From positions 310,001 to 374,000 of the forward strand of contig NZ_JACJHX010000004.1 in the NCBI RefSeq assembly GCF_014138605.1: DNA of 64,000 nucleotides, read 5' to 3'. The notes under the pieces are model-generated. The model did not search any database. It was not told the DNA's origin and saw nothing but the letters and a program-made list of their open reading frames with translations. The DNA comes from Peribacillus huizhouensis. GTDB taxonomy: Bacteria > Bacillota > Bacilli > Bacillales > DSM-1321. Positions 1 through 7,600 of this stretch are shown here, piece after piece (position 1 is the stretch's first letter; the number at the start of each line of letters is the position of its first letter). A program made the translations under genes and the position numbers.

Positions 1-729
1 AACCTTTTTCTCATACCCCGTCAACTCTCTAACAAGTTCAATGATCTCTTTCCCAGTAATCGTACTCGTGCCCGGAATATTCCAATGCCCTCCTTCAAAG
101 CGGTCTTGCATTGCCAATTCACAAATAGCTTTCGCGCCATCCGGTGTATAAATAAATTCTCGGGGCAACATCTGATTGCCGACAAATCGAGCCTTTTTCC
201 CATTAGCTATTGCTTGAAACGTATAATCTAATAACGTGTTTTCGGCATGAGGGCCATAAAAATCTGGAAAATGTGCAATCAACATTGGCACACCAGATTC
301 CTTTACCATCGAATTTAATTCTAGACGAATTTTCCCTTTTTTCGTATGAGGGGACATTCTAGTCGTTTCCGTCACCAAAGTACCAGGGTTTCTTCCGTAC
401 GCATATATGTTATCGACAATTGCGAGCTTAGCGCCAGACTTTTGGACCGCATCAAGAATATTTCCCATAAGAATAGGCTGCTGTCCCTCCCACTGCTCAT
501 ATGGGATATTAATTGAATGAAAAACAATGTCTGCATTTTTCACAGCTCGATTTACTTGTTCCTTGTTAAAAACATCACCTTGAACAAGTTTTACCTTTTG
601 ATCTTTGAACAATTTATTTAACTTCTCAATGTTTCTGGCAAAAGCCGTAACTTCCACTCCCCGTACTAACAATTCATATACAATTGCACTACCCATGCCC
701 CCTGTTGCTCCCAATACTAACGCCTTCAT
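1..729 (-). CDS. NmrA/NAD-dependent epimerase-like oxidoreductase (3' end cut by window edge)
   Basis: The reading frame starts at an ATG (727-729) behind an AAAGGGGG ribosome site and runs off the left edge without a stop, giving about 243 visible residues. The N-terminus has a Rossmann dinucleotide motif, LGATGGMGSAIV. Further on the pattern (DNIYAYG, PHAENTLLDYTFQAI, GGHWNIPG, GKEIIELV) matches extended/atypical short-chain dehydrogenases of the NAD(P)-binding NmrA or epimerase type. The substrate cannot be told. A 23-bp operator lies just upstream of the ribosome site and is shared with the preceding tetR gene, so this is very probably the regulator's target. Family call is solid; exact activity is unknown. 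Confidence 0.85.
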   Translation of the reverse strand, partial: MKALVLGATGGMGSAIVYELLVRGVEVTAFARNIEKLNKLFKDQKVKLVQGDVFNKEQVNRAVKNADIVFHSINIPYEQWEGQQPILMGNILDAVQKSGAKLAIVDNIYAYGRNPGTLVTETTRMSPHTKKGKIRLELNSMVKESGVPMLIAHFPDFYGPHAENTLLDYTFQAIANGKKARFVGNQMLPREFIYTPDGAKAICELAMQDRFEGGHWNIPGTSTITGKEIIELVRELTGYEKKV

Positions 730-742
730 ACTCATCCCCCTT

Positions 743-765
743 TTAATTAACCATCGGTCAATTAA
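743..765. promoter_or_regulatory. TetR-type operator upstream of the oxidoreductase gene
   Basis: A 23-bp near-perfect inverted repeat, TTAATTAACC-ATC-GGTCAATTAA, lies directly upstream of the ribosome site of the oxidoreductase gene. The same palindrome with the two half-sites swapped occurs at 1365-1387 in front of the tetR gene. The pairing identifies it as the probable binding site of the adjacent TetR protein. Seen in sequence; the binding is inferred. Confidence 0.75.
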
Positions 766-777
766 ATATTAAAAAAA

Positions 778-1353
778 TTAGGGCTGCACAATTGCCCGTA
801 AAATGACATCTACATGTGTTTCAGCCATGATTTCCACCTCAGAATAAGATTGCCTATTCCTTAAATAGACCGAAACAAATCCATGAAGTGATAGAAAAAC
901 AGACCATGTCTCTTTAATCGGTATGGTCCTATTACTCAATTGATGAAGTGCTTCTGAAAATTGCCGATAGCTTTCACTTGGTTCCTGCTGCAAAAAGCTT
1001 TGCACCTCTTCATCTCTCGTTAAAAACATAATTTCATAATGATTAGGATGATCGAGACCAAATTTAATAAACCTTAGAAGTAAATCTCGTATTTTTTGAT
1101 CGTTATCGGCTTCGCTATTCATCACTTTCACAATCTCGTGATTCAGCGAGGAAAAGTCTAAAAATACAAGACTGTAGAAGATTTCCGCTTTATTTTTAAA
1201 ATGATAATAAAGAGCCCCATGTGAATATCCGAGGCTTTGTGCAATTTTTCTCATCGAAACATGCTGAAACCCCTGCTCTGCAAATAATTCCCTCGCTGTG
1301 TCCATAATCATTTCTTTCGTTAATTCATGATCCACTGATTTTCTTGGTGACAT
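778..1353 (-). CDS. TetR/AcrR family transcriptional regulator
   Basis: A 191-residue protein with an N-terminal TetR helix-turn-helix (about residues 10-56; MRKIAQSLGYSHGALYYHFKNK carries the typical recognition helix and the YYHFKNK signature). The C-terminal ligand-binding part is helical and family-specific. ATG start behind AAAGGAG. It lies 49 bp upstream of the oxidoreductase gene in the same direction. Near-identical palindromes precede both genes, so it likely represses itself and its neighbour. The inducer is unknown. Confidence 0.92.
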   Translation of the reverse strand: MSPRKSVDHELTKEMIMDTARELFAEQGFQHVSMRKIAQSLGYSHGALYYHFKNKAEIFYSLVFLDFSSLNHEIVKVMNSEADNDQKIRDLLLRFIKFGLDHPNHYEIMFLTRDEEVQSFLQQEPSESYRQFSEALHQLSNRTIPIKETWSVFLSLHGFVSVYLRNRQSYSEVEIMAETHVDVILRAIVQP

Positions 1354-1364
1354 AGTTTTCTCCT

Positions 1365-1387
1365 TTAATTGACCACTGGTTAATTAA
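1365..1387. promoter_or_regulatory. TetR-type operator upstream of tetR (autoregulation)
   Basis: A 23-bp inverted repeat, TTAATTGACC-ACT-GGTTAATTAA, begins about 11 bp before the tetR start codon and overlaps the region of its ribosome site and promoter. It matches the operator at 743-765 in reversed orientation. Confidence 0.75.
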
Positions 1388-1397
1388 AAGTTTATCT

Positions 1398-1960
1398 AAC
1401 TCATAATTGATTGTCAATATATTCTAAAAAAAGGCTATGCGACAATTAGACGTTTGACCCAATCCACATTTTTTTGGATTTTACGAGTTGAATTTGAGAA
1501 TTCCCCTCATTTATGCGACCCACGACTACGCTCTGAAAGGAAAACTCGAATTTGATTAGTAATTTTGAATTGCTATCGATATAAATTTCAGATTTCGAAA
1601 ATAAAATTGAAAAAACACAAATAAACCGATCAAAAAAACATCCCTATCTATGGATAAGGATGAAAAACTAGTTTGACTTAATTATTCTCGGATATTTGGC
1701 ATACTTACTTTAAATGAAACAAAAAGTCTTCTAAAATTTTTTCAAAGTTAACTAAGAACGGTCAGCAGGTTGATAAACACTTTCCAAAATAAGGGTATTA
1801 ATGATTTTCCTGTTACTTGCATTGATGCTTTTAAAAAGCCTTCAAGGTATTCCTTCCTATCTATGCGTTACATCTCATCCGATCTGCTGAATACGTTTCA
1901 TAGTATGTTTCATCCTGGTTGAACGAAGGGTTAACCTAAGTGAAGTTCCCTTTACTGGTT
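1398..1960. other. Intergenic region with no recognised gene
   Basis: About 560 bp of AT-rich sequence without a convincing reading frame. The only structure seen is a short dispersed motif near 1911-1936 (CATCCTGGTTGAACG followed by a GGGTTAACC palindrome), related to the TTTATCC..TTAACG repeats found elsewhere in the window. Confidence 0.5.
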
Positions 1961-2323
1961 TTATTGCTCATTTTTCAGTGCAGCACGACCTTCTTCACCA
2001 GTGCGGATTTTAATTACATTAGCCAGTTCATAGATAAAAATTTTTCCATCTCCCGGTTTACCTGTATTGAAGTATTTTCTTGCAAGATCGATTACTTGCT
2101 GTACTGGTACCTCACAGACAACGATTTCAATTTTGATTCGGTCATGGAGGCTGATTTCACGGGTCACACCACGATAGGTTTCCTTATAGCCTTTTTGCAA
2201 CCCGGTTCCTTTTACTTCTGCGACCGTAATCCCACTGACTCCGATTTTGGCTAACTCCTGTTTGAACACGTCGAATTTCTCTGGTCTTGTGACGATTTCT
2301 ATCTTCGTTAACACCTCTTCCAT
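1961..2323 (-). CDS. glnK: PII nitrogen-regulatory protein (GlnK/NrgB)
   Basis: A 120-residue PII signal-transduction protein, slightly longer than the usual 112. The T-loop carries the conserved TYRG with its tyrosine near residue 50, and the C-terminal signature GDGKIFIYELANVIKIRTGEEG is intact. PII trimers bind ATP/ADP and 2-oxoglutarate and block AmtB-type channels when nitrogen is sufficient; in Bacillus NrgB/GlnK also interacts with TnrA. The gene lies 13 bp downstream of the ammonium transporter in the same operon, the nrgA-nrgB order of B. subtilis. ATG start with AAAGGGGG upstream. TnrA/GlnR-like boxes at the head of the operon imply nitrogen control. Confidence 0.95.
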   Translation of the reverse strand: MEEVLTKIEIVTRPEKFDVFKQELAKIGVSGITVAEVKGTGLQKGYKETYRGVTREISLHDRIKIEIVVCEVPVQQVIDLARKYFNTGKPGDGKIFIYELANVIKIRTGEEGRAALKNEQ

Positions 2324-2336
2324 AATAAAGCCCCCT

Positions 2337-3551
2337 TTAAATGGATTCGTGATATGCCTTTTCTCCGTGTAAAGTTATATCAAGTCCGAGCGATTCATCC
2401 TCTTCATTCACGCGTAACGGTACTAGGTAACTAATCACTTTTGCAATGATAAATGTAAGAACCGCTACGAAAATATAGGTTGCGACAATCGCAACAAGCT
2501 GTTTCCAAAATAAATCGAAGCCCCCATACAGTAATCCGTTCGCCCCTCCTGGATTAACAGAGGTTGTAGCGAATAATCCGGTTGCAATACCACCCCATGT
2601 TCCACCTACTCCATGTAGACCAAACGCGTCAAGTGCATCATCGTAGCCAAGCTTTCCTTTCAAATAAGAAACACCCCAGAAACAGACAGCTCCACCAATC
2701 AATCCAATAATTATCGCGGCAGGCACAGTAACGAAACCACAGGCAGGTGTAATCGCAACTAATCCGGAGATAGCTCCAGATAATGCACCTAGCATCGTAG
2801 GCTTTCGACTACATATATACTCAATGACAAGCCAGCCAAGTATGCCTGCTGCTGCTGCAACTGCCGTGTTTACAAAAACGACCATGGCTACTTCATTAAT
2901 CGTCAACGCGCTTCCAACGTTAAACCCATACCAACCGAACCATATTAATGTCGCACCTAAGAATGTTAACGGAAGATTATGCGGTGTATTTTCACCTGAC
3001 AATTTACGTTTCCCGAGCATAATCGCTAACACTAGACCTGTCACACCAGAAGAAACATGAACCACATTACCACCTGCAAAATCCAATGTTCCAAGTTGAG
3101 CTAACCAGCCACCGCCCCATACCCAGTGAGCTAGTGGAGCGTATACGAATAACGACCATATAATTGTGAACAGTAAGAATGCAGAAAATTTCATACGCTC
3201 AGCGACCCCTCCAGCAATGATTGAAACCGTTAAAACAGCGAATGTCATTTGGAACAACATGAACAAACTGTGTGGAATCGTATCACTGTAAGGTCCCGGC
3301 TCAAATCCTACCCCATTCAAACCAATCCAATCTAAGCCTCCGAAGAAAGCATTTCCCTCTGAAAAAGATATCGAGTATCCGATCGTAACCCATAAGATTG
3401 AAATGACAGCTAACGGCATATAACTATGCATCGCAGTGTTCAAGACGTTTTTGCTTTTTACCATTCCTCCGTAAAAAAGTGCAATCCCTGGAGTCATAAT
3501 CCAAACAAGCATAGTTGCCACAAACATAAAGACTGAGTCTGCTAATTCCAT
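2337..3551 (-). CDS. amt: Ammonium transporter (Amt/NrgA)
   Basis: A 404-residue polytopic membrane protein of the Amt/MEP/Rh family, with about 11 transmembrane segments. Hallmarks are FYGGMV near the N-terminus, the first pore histidine in AGGNVVHVSSG and the second in DAFGLHGVGGTWGG. It moves ammonium across the cytoplasmic membrane under nitrogen limitation. The start is taken as the ATG at 3551 because the AAGGGGAGG ribosome site lies at about 3557-3565; an in-frame TTG further upstream at 3569 lies beyond that site and is unlikely. Operon with glnK. Two perfect TnrA/GlnR consensus palindromes bracket the predicted promoter. Confidence 0.95.
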   Translation of the reverse strand: MELADSVFMFVATMLVWIMTPGIALFYGGMVKSKNVLNTAMHSYMPLAVISILWVTIGYSISFSEGNAFFGGLDWIGLNGVGFEPGPYSDTIPHSLFMLFQMTFAVLTVSIIAGGVAERMKFSAFLLFTIIWSLFVYAPLAHWVWGGGWLAQLGTLDFAGGNVVHVSSGVTGLVLAIMLGKRKLSGENTPHNLPLTFLGATLIWFGWYGFNVGSALTINEVAMVVFVNTAVAAAAGILGWLVIEYICSRKPTMLGALSGAISGLVAITPACGFVTVPAAIIIGLIGGAVCFWGVSYLKGKLGYDDALDAFGLHGVGGTWGGIATGLFATTSVNPGGANGLLYGGFDLFWKQLVAIVATYIFVAVLTFIIAKVISYLVPLRVNEEDESLGLDITLHGEKAYHESI

Positions 3552-3573
3552 TTTTTCCTCCCCTTTCAAATAA

Positions 3574-3590
3574 TGTTAGATTATCTAACA
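3574..3590. promoter_or_regulatory. TnrA/GlnR box (proximal)
   Basis: TGTTAGATTATCTAACA is a perfect 17-bp fit to the TnrA/GlnR consensus TGTNANAWWWTNTNACA. It lies between the predicted -10 and the amt ribosome site, at about +20, a position that suits roadblock repression. A second box lies 91 bp upstream, centre to centre. Confidence 0.8.
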
Positions 3591-3608
3591 TATTATGTTA
3601 TATTTGAT

Positions 3609-3637
3609 ATCATATTAAATACCCTTCTAAAAATCAA
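3609..3637 (-). promoter_or_regulatory. Sigma-A-like promoter of amt-glnK
   Basis: On the minus strand, TTGATT (3632-3637) and TATGAT (3609-3614) are separated by exactly 17 bp. One TnrA/GlnR box lies upstream (3665-3681) and one downstream (3574-3590). The start site would be near 3602. Confidence 0.65.
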
Positions 3638-3664
3638 CTGAATTTTATAAAAATTTAAAATTAA

Positions 3665-3681
3665 TGTTAGAAAATCTAACA
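3665..3681. promoter_or_regulatory. TnrA/GlnR box (distal)
   Basis: TGTTAGAAAATCTAACA also fits TGTNANAWWWTNTNACA perfectly. Its centre is about 70 bp upstream of the predicted amt start site. That is farther than the roughly -50 position typical of TnrA-activated promoters, so the true start or the mode of action may differ from B. subtilis. Confidence 0.78.
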
Positions 3682-3715
3682 TTAAAGAACTTTAACGTAT
3701 CAGGTTACGAATACA

Positions 3716-3743
3716 TTACACCCTTTCCCTTTTGTGGTACGAT
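3716..3743 (+). promoter_or_regulatory. Possible promoter of the TerD-TerB fusion gene
   Basis: TTACAC (3716-3721) and TACGAT (3738-3743; GATAAT overlaps it) are spaced 16 bp, about 50 bp before the start codon. Moderate match only. Confidence 0.4.
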
Positions 3744-3790
3744 AATAGTAATATTTTCAAACTGATTAACATTTAAGGAGCGTGTAATTG

Positions 3791-5191
3791 ATGGGTGTAA
3801 CTCTAAGTAAAGGTCAAAAGGTTGACTTAACAAAAACCCATCCAGGTCTGCAGCACGTTGTTGTAGGACTAGGATGGGATGTCGGCAATTTCGGAGCTAG
3901 CTATGATTTAGATGCATCAGCCTTTTTAACTGGTGCAAATGGAAAAGTTGCAAGTGATGCAGATTTTGTATTCTACAATAACCCTTCTGGGGGAAATGGA
4001 TCCATTCTGTATAGCGGAGATAACCGGACAGGATCAGGTCATCAAGATGATGAACAAATTCAAATTGATTTAAACCTTGTACCGCAGGCGATTCATCGGA
4101 TCGCATTTACAATCACAATCCACGATGCCCATATTAAGCAGCAAAATTTCGGACAAGTTTCCAATGCCTATGTAAGGATTTTTAACACACAGACATTCGA
4201 GGAATTAATCAGGTTTGAGCTTGGAAGAGACTTTACAGTCGAAACTGCCATCGTTGCAGCAGAATTATATCGTCATAACGGGGAATGGAAATTCAATGCC
4301 ATTGCAAGCGGCTTCCAAGGCGGGTTATCAGCTTTATGTAGAAACTTCGGCGTAAATGTAGATGATGCTCCAACACCTACTCCAATTGTTCAACAACCTT
4401 ATCAACAACAACCGATCCCACCATCACCACAATATCAACAACAAGGGTTTGGTAATACGAATACATATGGGAATCAACCTCCATACCAACAACAACAAAC
4501 CTACCAACCTCCTATGCAAAATCAAGCCCAAAGAGGTGGGGCCAACCAGCAATACGGCGGCGAGGAGCTGCAATGTCCACGTTGCTATTCAAACAATGTC
4601 AGAACTGGTCAAAAGGGATTTGGACTTGGTAAAGCAGCAGTTGGTGGATTAATCCTCGGACCAATTGGCTTATTGGGAGGATTTATCGGAAAAAACCAAT
4701 TGAAACTTACTTGTAACAGCTGCGGCAATTCATGGTCTCCAAATCAAACTGACTATTCCGAATGGGCCGTACAACAAAAGCGGAAAGCACAGGATTTATT
4801 CGCTCGATATAAAAGTCAGGATGTACTAGACGCTATCGTTGCCGGATGTGCTCTTGTTTCAATGGCAGACGGACACCTAGATCCAGCCGAGCGCCAGCAA
4901 ATGATTGATTTCGTCAACCAAAGCGAGGAATTACGAGTCTTCGATACAAACAAAGTGATTGCACAATTCAATAACTTTACTCAAAGAATCGAACGTGATA
5001 TGATTGTCGGTCGTGCCGAAGCCTTCAAAGCACTAGGACGTGTCCGTACAAAACCGGAAATTGCTCGTCTAATCGCAAGATACAGCATAGCGATCGGTTA
5101 TGCTGACGGTAACTTTGACGCAAATGAGCAGCGAATTGTCAGTGAAATTTGTCGAGAACTAGGTCTTGATCCAGCCGAATTCCTTTCTTAA
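3791..5191 (+). CDS. TerD domain-zinc ribbon-TerB-like domain fusion protein
   Basis: A 466-residue multidomain stress protein. Residues 1-190 form a TerD domain ([11 protein letters not shown] start, [28 protein letters not shown] calcium-type site, [14 protein letters not shown]). A Q/P-rich flexible linker follows (about 195-245). Then comes a four-cysteine zinc ribbon split by a glycine-rich hydrophobic stretch (CPRC near 256 and CNSC near 308). A C-terminal alpha-helical TerB-like domain (about 340-466) has paired acidic motifs [13 protein letters not shown] and [13 protein letters not shown]. Start is ATG 3791 with AAGGAG 10 bp upstream; an adjacent TTG at 3788 is possible. It is divergent from amt and heads the Ter region. 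TerD and TerB are predicted metal-linked stress modules; the role here is inferred. Confidence 0.88.
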   Translation: MGVTLSKGQKVDLTKTHPGLQHVVVGLGWDVGNFGASYDLDASAFLTGANGKVASDADFVFYNNPSGGNGSILYSGDNRTGSGHQDDEQIQIDLNLVPQAIHRIAFTITIHDAHIKQQNFGQVSNAYVRIFNTQTFEELIRFELGRDFTVETAIVAAELYRHNGEWKFNAIASGFQGGLSALCRNFGVNVDDAPTPTPIVQQPYQQQPIPPSPQYQQQGFGNTNTYGNQPPYQQQQTYQPPMQNQAQRGGANQQYGGEELQCPRCYSNNVRTGQKGFGLGKAAVGGLILGPIGLLGGFIGKNQLKLTCNSCGNSWSPNQTDYSEWAVQQKRKAQDLFARYKSQDVLDAIVAGCALVSMADGHLDPAERQQMIDFVNQSEELRVFDTNKVIAQFNNFTQRIERDMIVGRAEAFKALGRVRTKPEIARLIARYSIAIGYADGNFDANEQRIVSEICRELGLDPAEFLS

Positions 5192-5236
5192 CAGACCCTG
5201 ATAAGGAACTAGGCTGATTAAGTGAGACAACAAAAA

Positions 5237-5331
5237 GTGGATGCCCCATAAAAAAGGTCAGACCAACCAACAACTACACACACCTTAAACTGTGTAGAAG
5301 TGCTTTAGTCTGACCTTTTTAGGGCATCCAC
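5237..5331. repeat. GTCAGACC/GGTCTGAC cruciform hairpin, likely terminator
   Basis: Outer arms GTGGATGCCC and GGGCATCCAC, inner arms AAAAAGGTCAGAC and GTCTGACCTTTTT, and a small inner hairpin (CTACACA..TGTGTAG) form a branched structure. It sits between two convergent genes and could terminate both. It belongs to a family of similar hairpins in the window (29261, 40381, and partial versions at 19593, 23249, 62463). Confidence 0.7.
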
Positions 5332-5341
5332 TCATTTTCTT

Positions 5342-5581
5342 CTAATATTTAGATTTCCAACCTTCGAAACTTGCTTGAGTTTTCTTTTCACCAAATACTG
5401 CATACATTCCTTCACGAGTGACCACCCATGATGTTCCGAACTTACGAATAGTTCCATTTGGAAAATCATGTATTCTCCTTCTTAATGTTGATGAGTCGAT
5501 ACCCCATTCTTTGCAAGCTTCACTTGAGCTTAATATGTTTCGACTATCTAGATTAGGTTGTTTTTTAAATAGGTTGATCAT
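5342..5581 (-). CDS. Small helix-turn-helix DNA-binding protein
   Basis: A 79-residue protein. Residues 16-50 (SSSEACKEWGIDSSTLRRRI) read as an excisionase/MerR-like helix-turn-helix, followed by a wing-like IRKFGTSWVVTREGMYAVFG. This compact fold is common in small Firmicute regulators and phage-type accessory proteins. ATG start with AGAAGGTG upstream. It lies downstream of the HAD gene of the Ter biosynthetic operon in the same direction, separated by 83 bp that contain a TTTATCC-type repeat. No target site or phage context is seen, so the function is open. Confidence 0.75.
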   Translation of the reverse strand: MINLFKKQPNLDSRNILSSSEACKEWGIDSSTLRRRIHDFPNGTIRKFGTSWVVTREGMYAVFGEKKTQASFEGWKSKY

Positions 5582-5664
5582 TTGAAAACACCTTCTTGAT
5601 TGGCATTTTATCCAGGTTTAACGAGCAGCAACCCTCTTTAATAAAATAAGGGGAGTAAAAGCAA

Positions 5665-6480
5665 CTATAAACGTTCTTCATAAATATGCAAGACTTGATT
5701 TAATATATCCTCAGCTGCGAGGATTCCTTTTTGATCTGTTCGGTGAATCGTTTTGTTCACTACAGAATTTCCCATTTCACTCAGTTCTCCATGGATGGGG
5801 GAGATTGCATAGTCCGCAACTTCGAGCATCGACAGATCAAGCAATGAATCTCCAGCCGCAGCCACAAATTCTCGATTGCTTTTTTCTTTAATATAAGCGA
5901 CTGCATCCCATTTATTCACCGCTTTGGGTACAAAATAAAGTTTGCGGCCTTGCAGAGACATTTTCCAGCCTTGCTGATCGATCATTTCTTTGAAATGCAT
6001 TAATTCATCCAACGGAGCCATTTCACGCTCGATCAAACAATAATGAAACAACTCATCTGCCGTATGCTGAGAGTTAACCCAATTATTATTAGCTAACTCA
6101 CTGAAATGTTTAAGTATCTCTTCTCCACTCAACGCCTCATTTTCTAACTTTACTTTTATTTTTCTTTGCCACTCTTCATCGATTTTACCGTTCACTAGAA
6201 TATTTCCACCATTACTAGTTACAGCAAGAGGCGGCACAATTTCGTCTTGGAACAGATTAATATATCGAAACTGCTCTACGGTCCTTGTGGTAACCGGAAG
6301 AAACATCATCTTATCAGCAACTTTTTTTAATATTTCAATAGCATGCAAGGTCATATAAGAGATCTCTCGTTCGCCGCGCTTCTCAACAACGCGCATCGCC
6401 GGTTTAGGACGATCTTCTCTAAGCCTCATTGATCGAATAGAGTAAATTAACGTTTGATCTAAATCACTTGCAAAAATCAT
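5665..6480 (-). CDS. HAD-superfamily phosphatase of the Ter biosynthetic module
   Basis: A 271-residue HAD hydrolase with the nucleophile motif FASDLDQTLIYS at the N-terminus and the C-terminal acidic motif GDSLLDLSML. The middle cap region resembles the sucrose-phosphatase/Cof (IIB) group. HAD phosphatases of this kind recur in the Ter-linked biosynthetic operons described by Anantharaman, Iyer and Aravind (2012), proposed to make a nucleoside-like metabolite. The ATG overlaps the stop of the upstream StiP-like gene by 4 bp (ATGA), with AAGGAG ahead, so the two are translationally coupled. Its substrate is unknown; a phosphorylated ribosyl intermediate is an inference from context. Confidence 0.85.
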   Translation of the reverse strand: MIFASDLDQTLIYSIRSMRLREDRPKPAMRVVEKRGEREISYMTLHAIEILKKVADKMMFLPVTTRTVEQFRYINLFQDEIVPPLAVTSNGGNILVNGKIDEEWQRKIKVKLENEALSGEEILKHFSELANNNWVNSQHTADELFHYCLIEREMAPLDELMHFKEMIDQQGWKMSLQGRKLYFVPKAVNKWDAVAYIKEKSNREFVAAAGDSLLDLSMLEVADYAISPIHGELSEMGNSVVNKTIHRTDQKGILAAEDILNQVLHIYEERL

Positions 6481-7598
6481 AATTTCTCCTTCATCGACTT
6501 AATTAGTCCGCAACACGTATATGACATTTCTTGATACTCTTCAATCGGAACACCACGATCTTCAGCGAGCAGAATAATATGTTTTAATCGCTTATCATTT
6601 CGATTTTTTACAAGAATCTTCCATGGAACTCTTCGCAATAAAACACGAGTTGTTTCCCCAACACCAGGTTTTATATGATTCATATCGTCGATTGAAAAGT
6701 CAATTTGGATCTTTTTCACACAAGCTAAACCTGACCAATTCGGTGCTGTGTGCTGCGAGCGAATTTGTTCAAGATGCGTTTGAATATTCCGCTCAACTGC
6801 CGGAAACTCTTTAACGATTGTTGCAATAAATTCATTTGATACATCTTCTTCTTCAAGGTGACGATAATATTTTGCGCCATGAAAATCTTGTTCAGAAATA
6901 TATGCTTTATTATGAACTGTTCGGCTGACAAGACCTGACACAGTTGAATTTAGGCAAGCACTCGGTATTAAGTAATCCTCTCTTGTCCCGTAAATTTCAG
7001 AACAATAACCTGGATCCGCTAAAACAGCAAGACTATCGTCAAGATCGTAGCCATATTGATCATTCATTTTTTGACAGGCTTTTGTTAATTCACGACTAAT
7101 CGCTCCTTTACCCGTCCACCCATCAATAAATTGAATATGACGATCTGGATGATTCTGTTTGATATAGTGAATCGCCTGCTCATCTATTCCTTTGCCACGG
7201 ATAATAGAAACACTATAATGAGGAACATCCAAGTTATGAGCCAATAACAAATAACGTTTAATTAAGATGCCAATCGGAGTACCCGCTCTCGCTAACGAAA
7301 CAAGAATCAAATTCTTTCCTTTCTTCAAAAGAATCTCTTGTGCGACAACCCCTATTGCTACCGCCACTTTTTCTGCATATTCTTGCAATGCTTTTTGATA
7401 CACTGCCATGTATTCAGATGTTGGCTTGTATTCAATCGGCAACATCTCAGAGTAATGAACACCAGATTGAATCGCTTCTTCTCGGTCCTCCGTTCCCTGC
7501 TCTTGCATAACTCCACTTAGATCTTTTAACAAAAATGTCACATCTTCAGGTGGATAACTGCCCATTGGCGCTATCGTAAAGTTTTGTTTAATAGGCAT
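6477..7598 (-). CDS. StiP/PRTase-like protein with C-terminal PELOTA RNA-binding domain
   Basis: A 373-residue protein of the Ter biosynthetic operon. The N-terminal two-thirds match the family annotated as cysteine protease StiP but re-read as a phosphoribosyltransferase-like fold: LVSLARAGTPIGILIKRYL, YSVSIIRGKGIDE and the PRPP-loop-like FIDGWTGKGAISREL. The C-terminal ~95 residues (GVGETTRVLLRRVPWKILV to EDRGVPIEEY) fit the PELOTA RNA-binding domain known to be fused here. ATG start behind AAAGGAGAT, 2 bp after the upstream PRTase gene. Whether it acts as protease or transferase cannot be decided from sequence; the context favours a ribosyl-transfer role. Confidence 0.85.
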   Translation of the reverse strand: MPIKQNFTIAPMGSYPPEDVTFLLKDLSGVMQEQGTEDREEAIQSGVHYSEMLPIEYKPTSEYMAVYQKALQEYAEKVAVAIGVVAQEILLKKGKNLILVSLARAGTPIGILIKRYLLLAHNLDVPHYSVSIIRGKGIDEQAIHYIKQNHPDRHIQFIDGWTGKGAISRELTKACQKMNDQYGYDLDDSLAVLADPGYCSEIYGTREDYLIPSACLNSTVSGLVSRTVHNKAYISEQDFHGAKYYRHLEEEDVSNEFIATIVKEFPAVERNIQTHLEQIRSQHTAPNWSGLACVKKIQIDFSIDDMNHIKPGVGETTRVLLRRVPWKILVKNRNDKRLKHIILLAEDRGVPIEEYQEMSYTCCGLIKSMKEKL

Positions 7599-7600
7599 AG

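Noticed and set aside
1940-2254. Frames antisense to glnK, amt, pdp, deoR, cyd, qox and other genes
   Set aside because: They mirror conserved genes on the other strand, lack ribosome sites and have no protein-family patterns.
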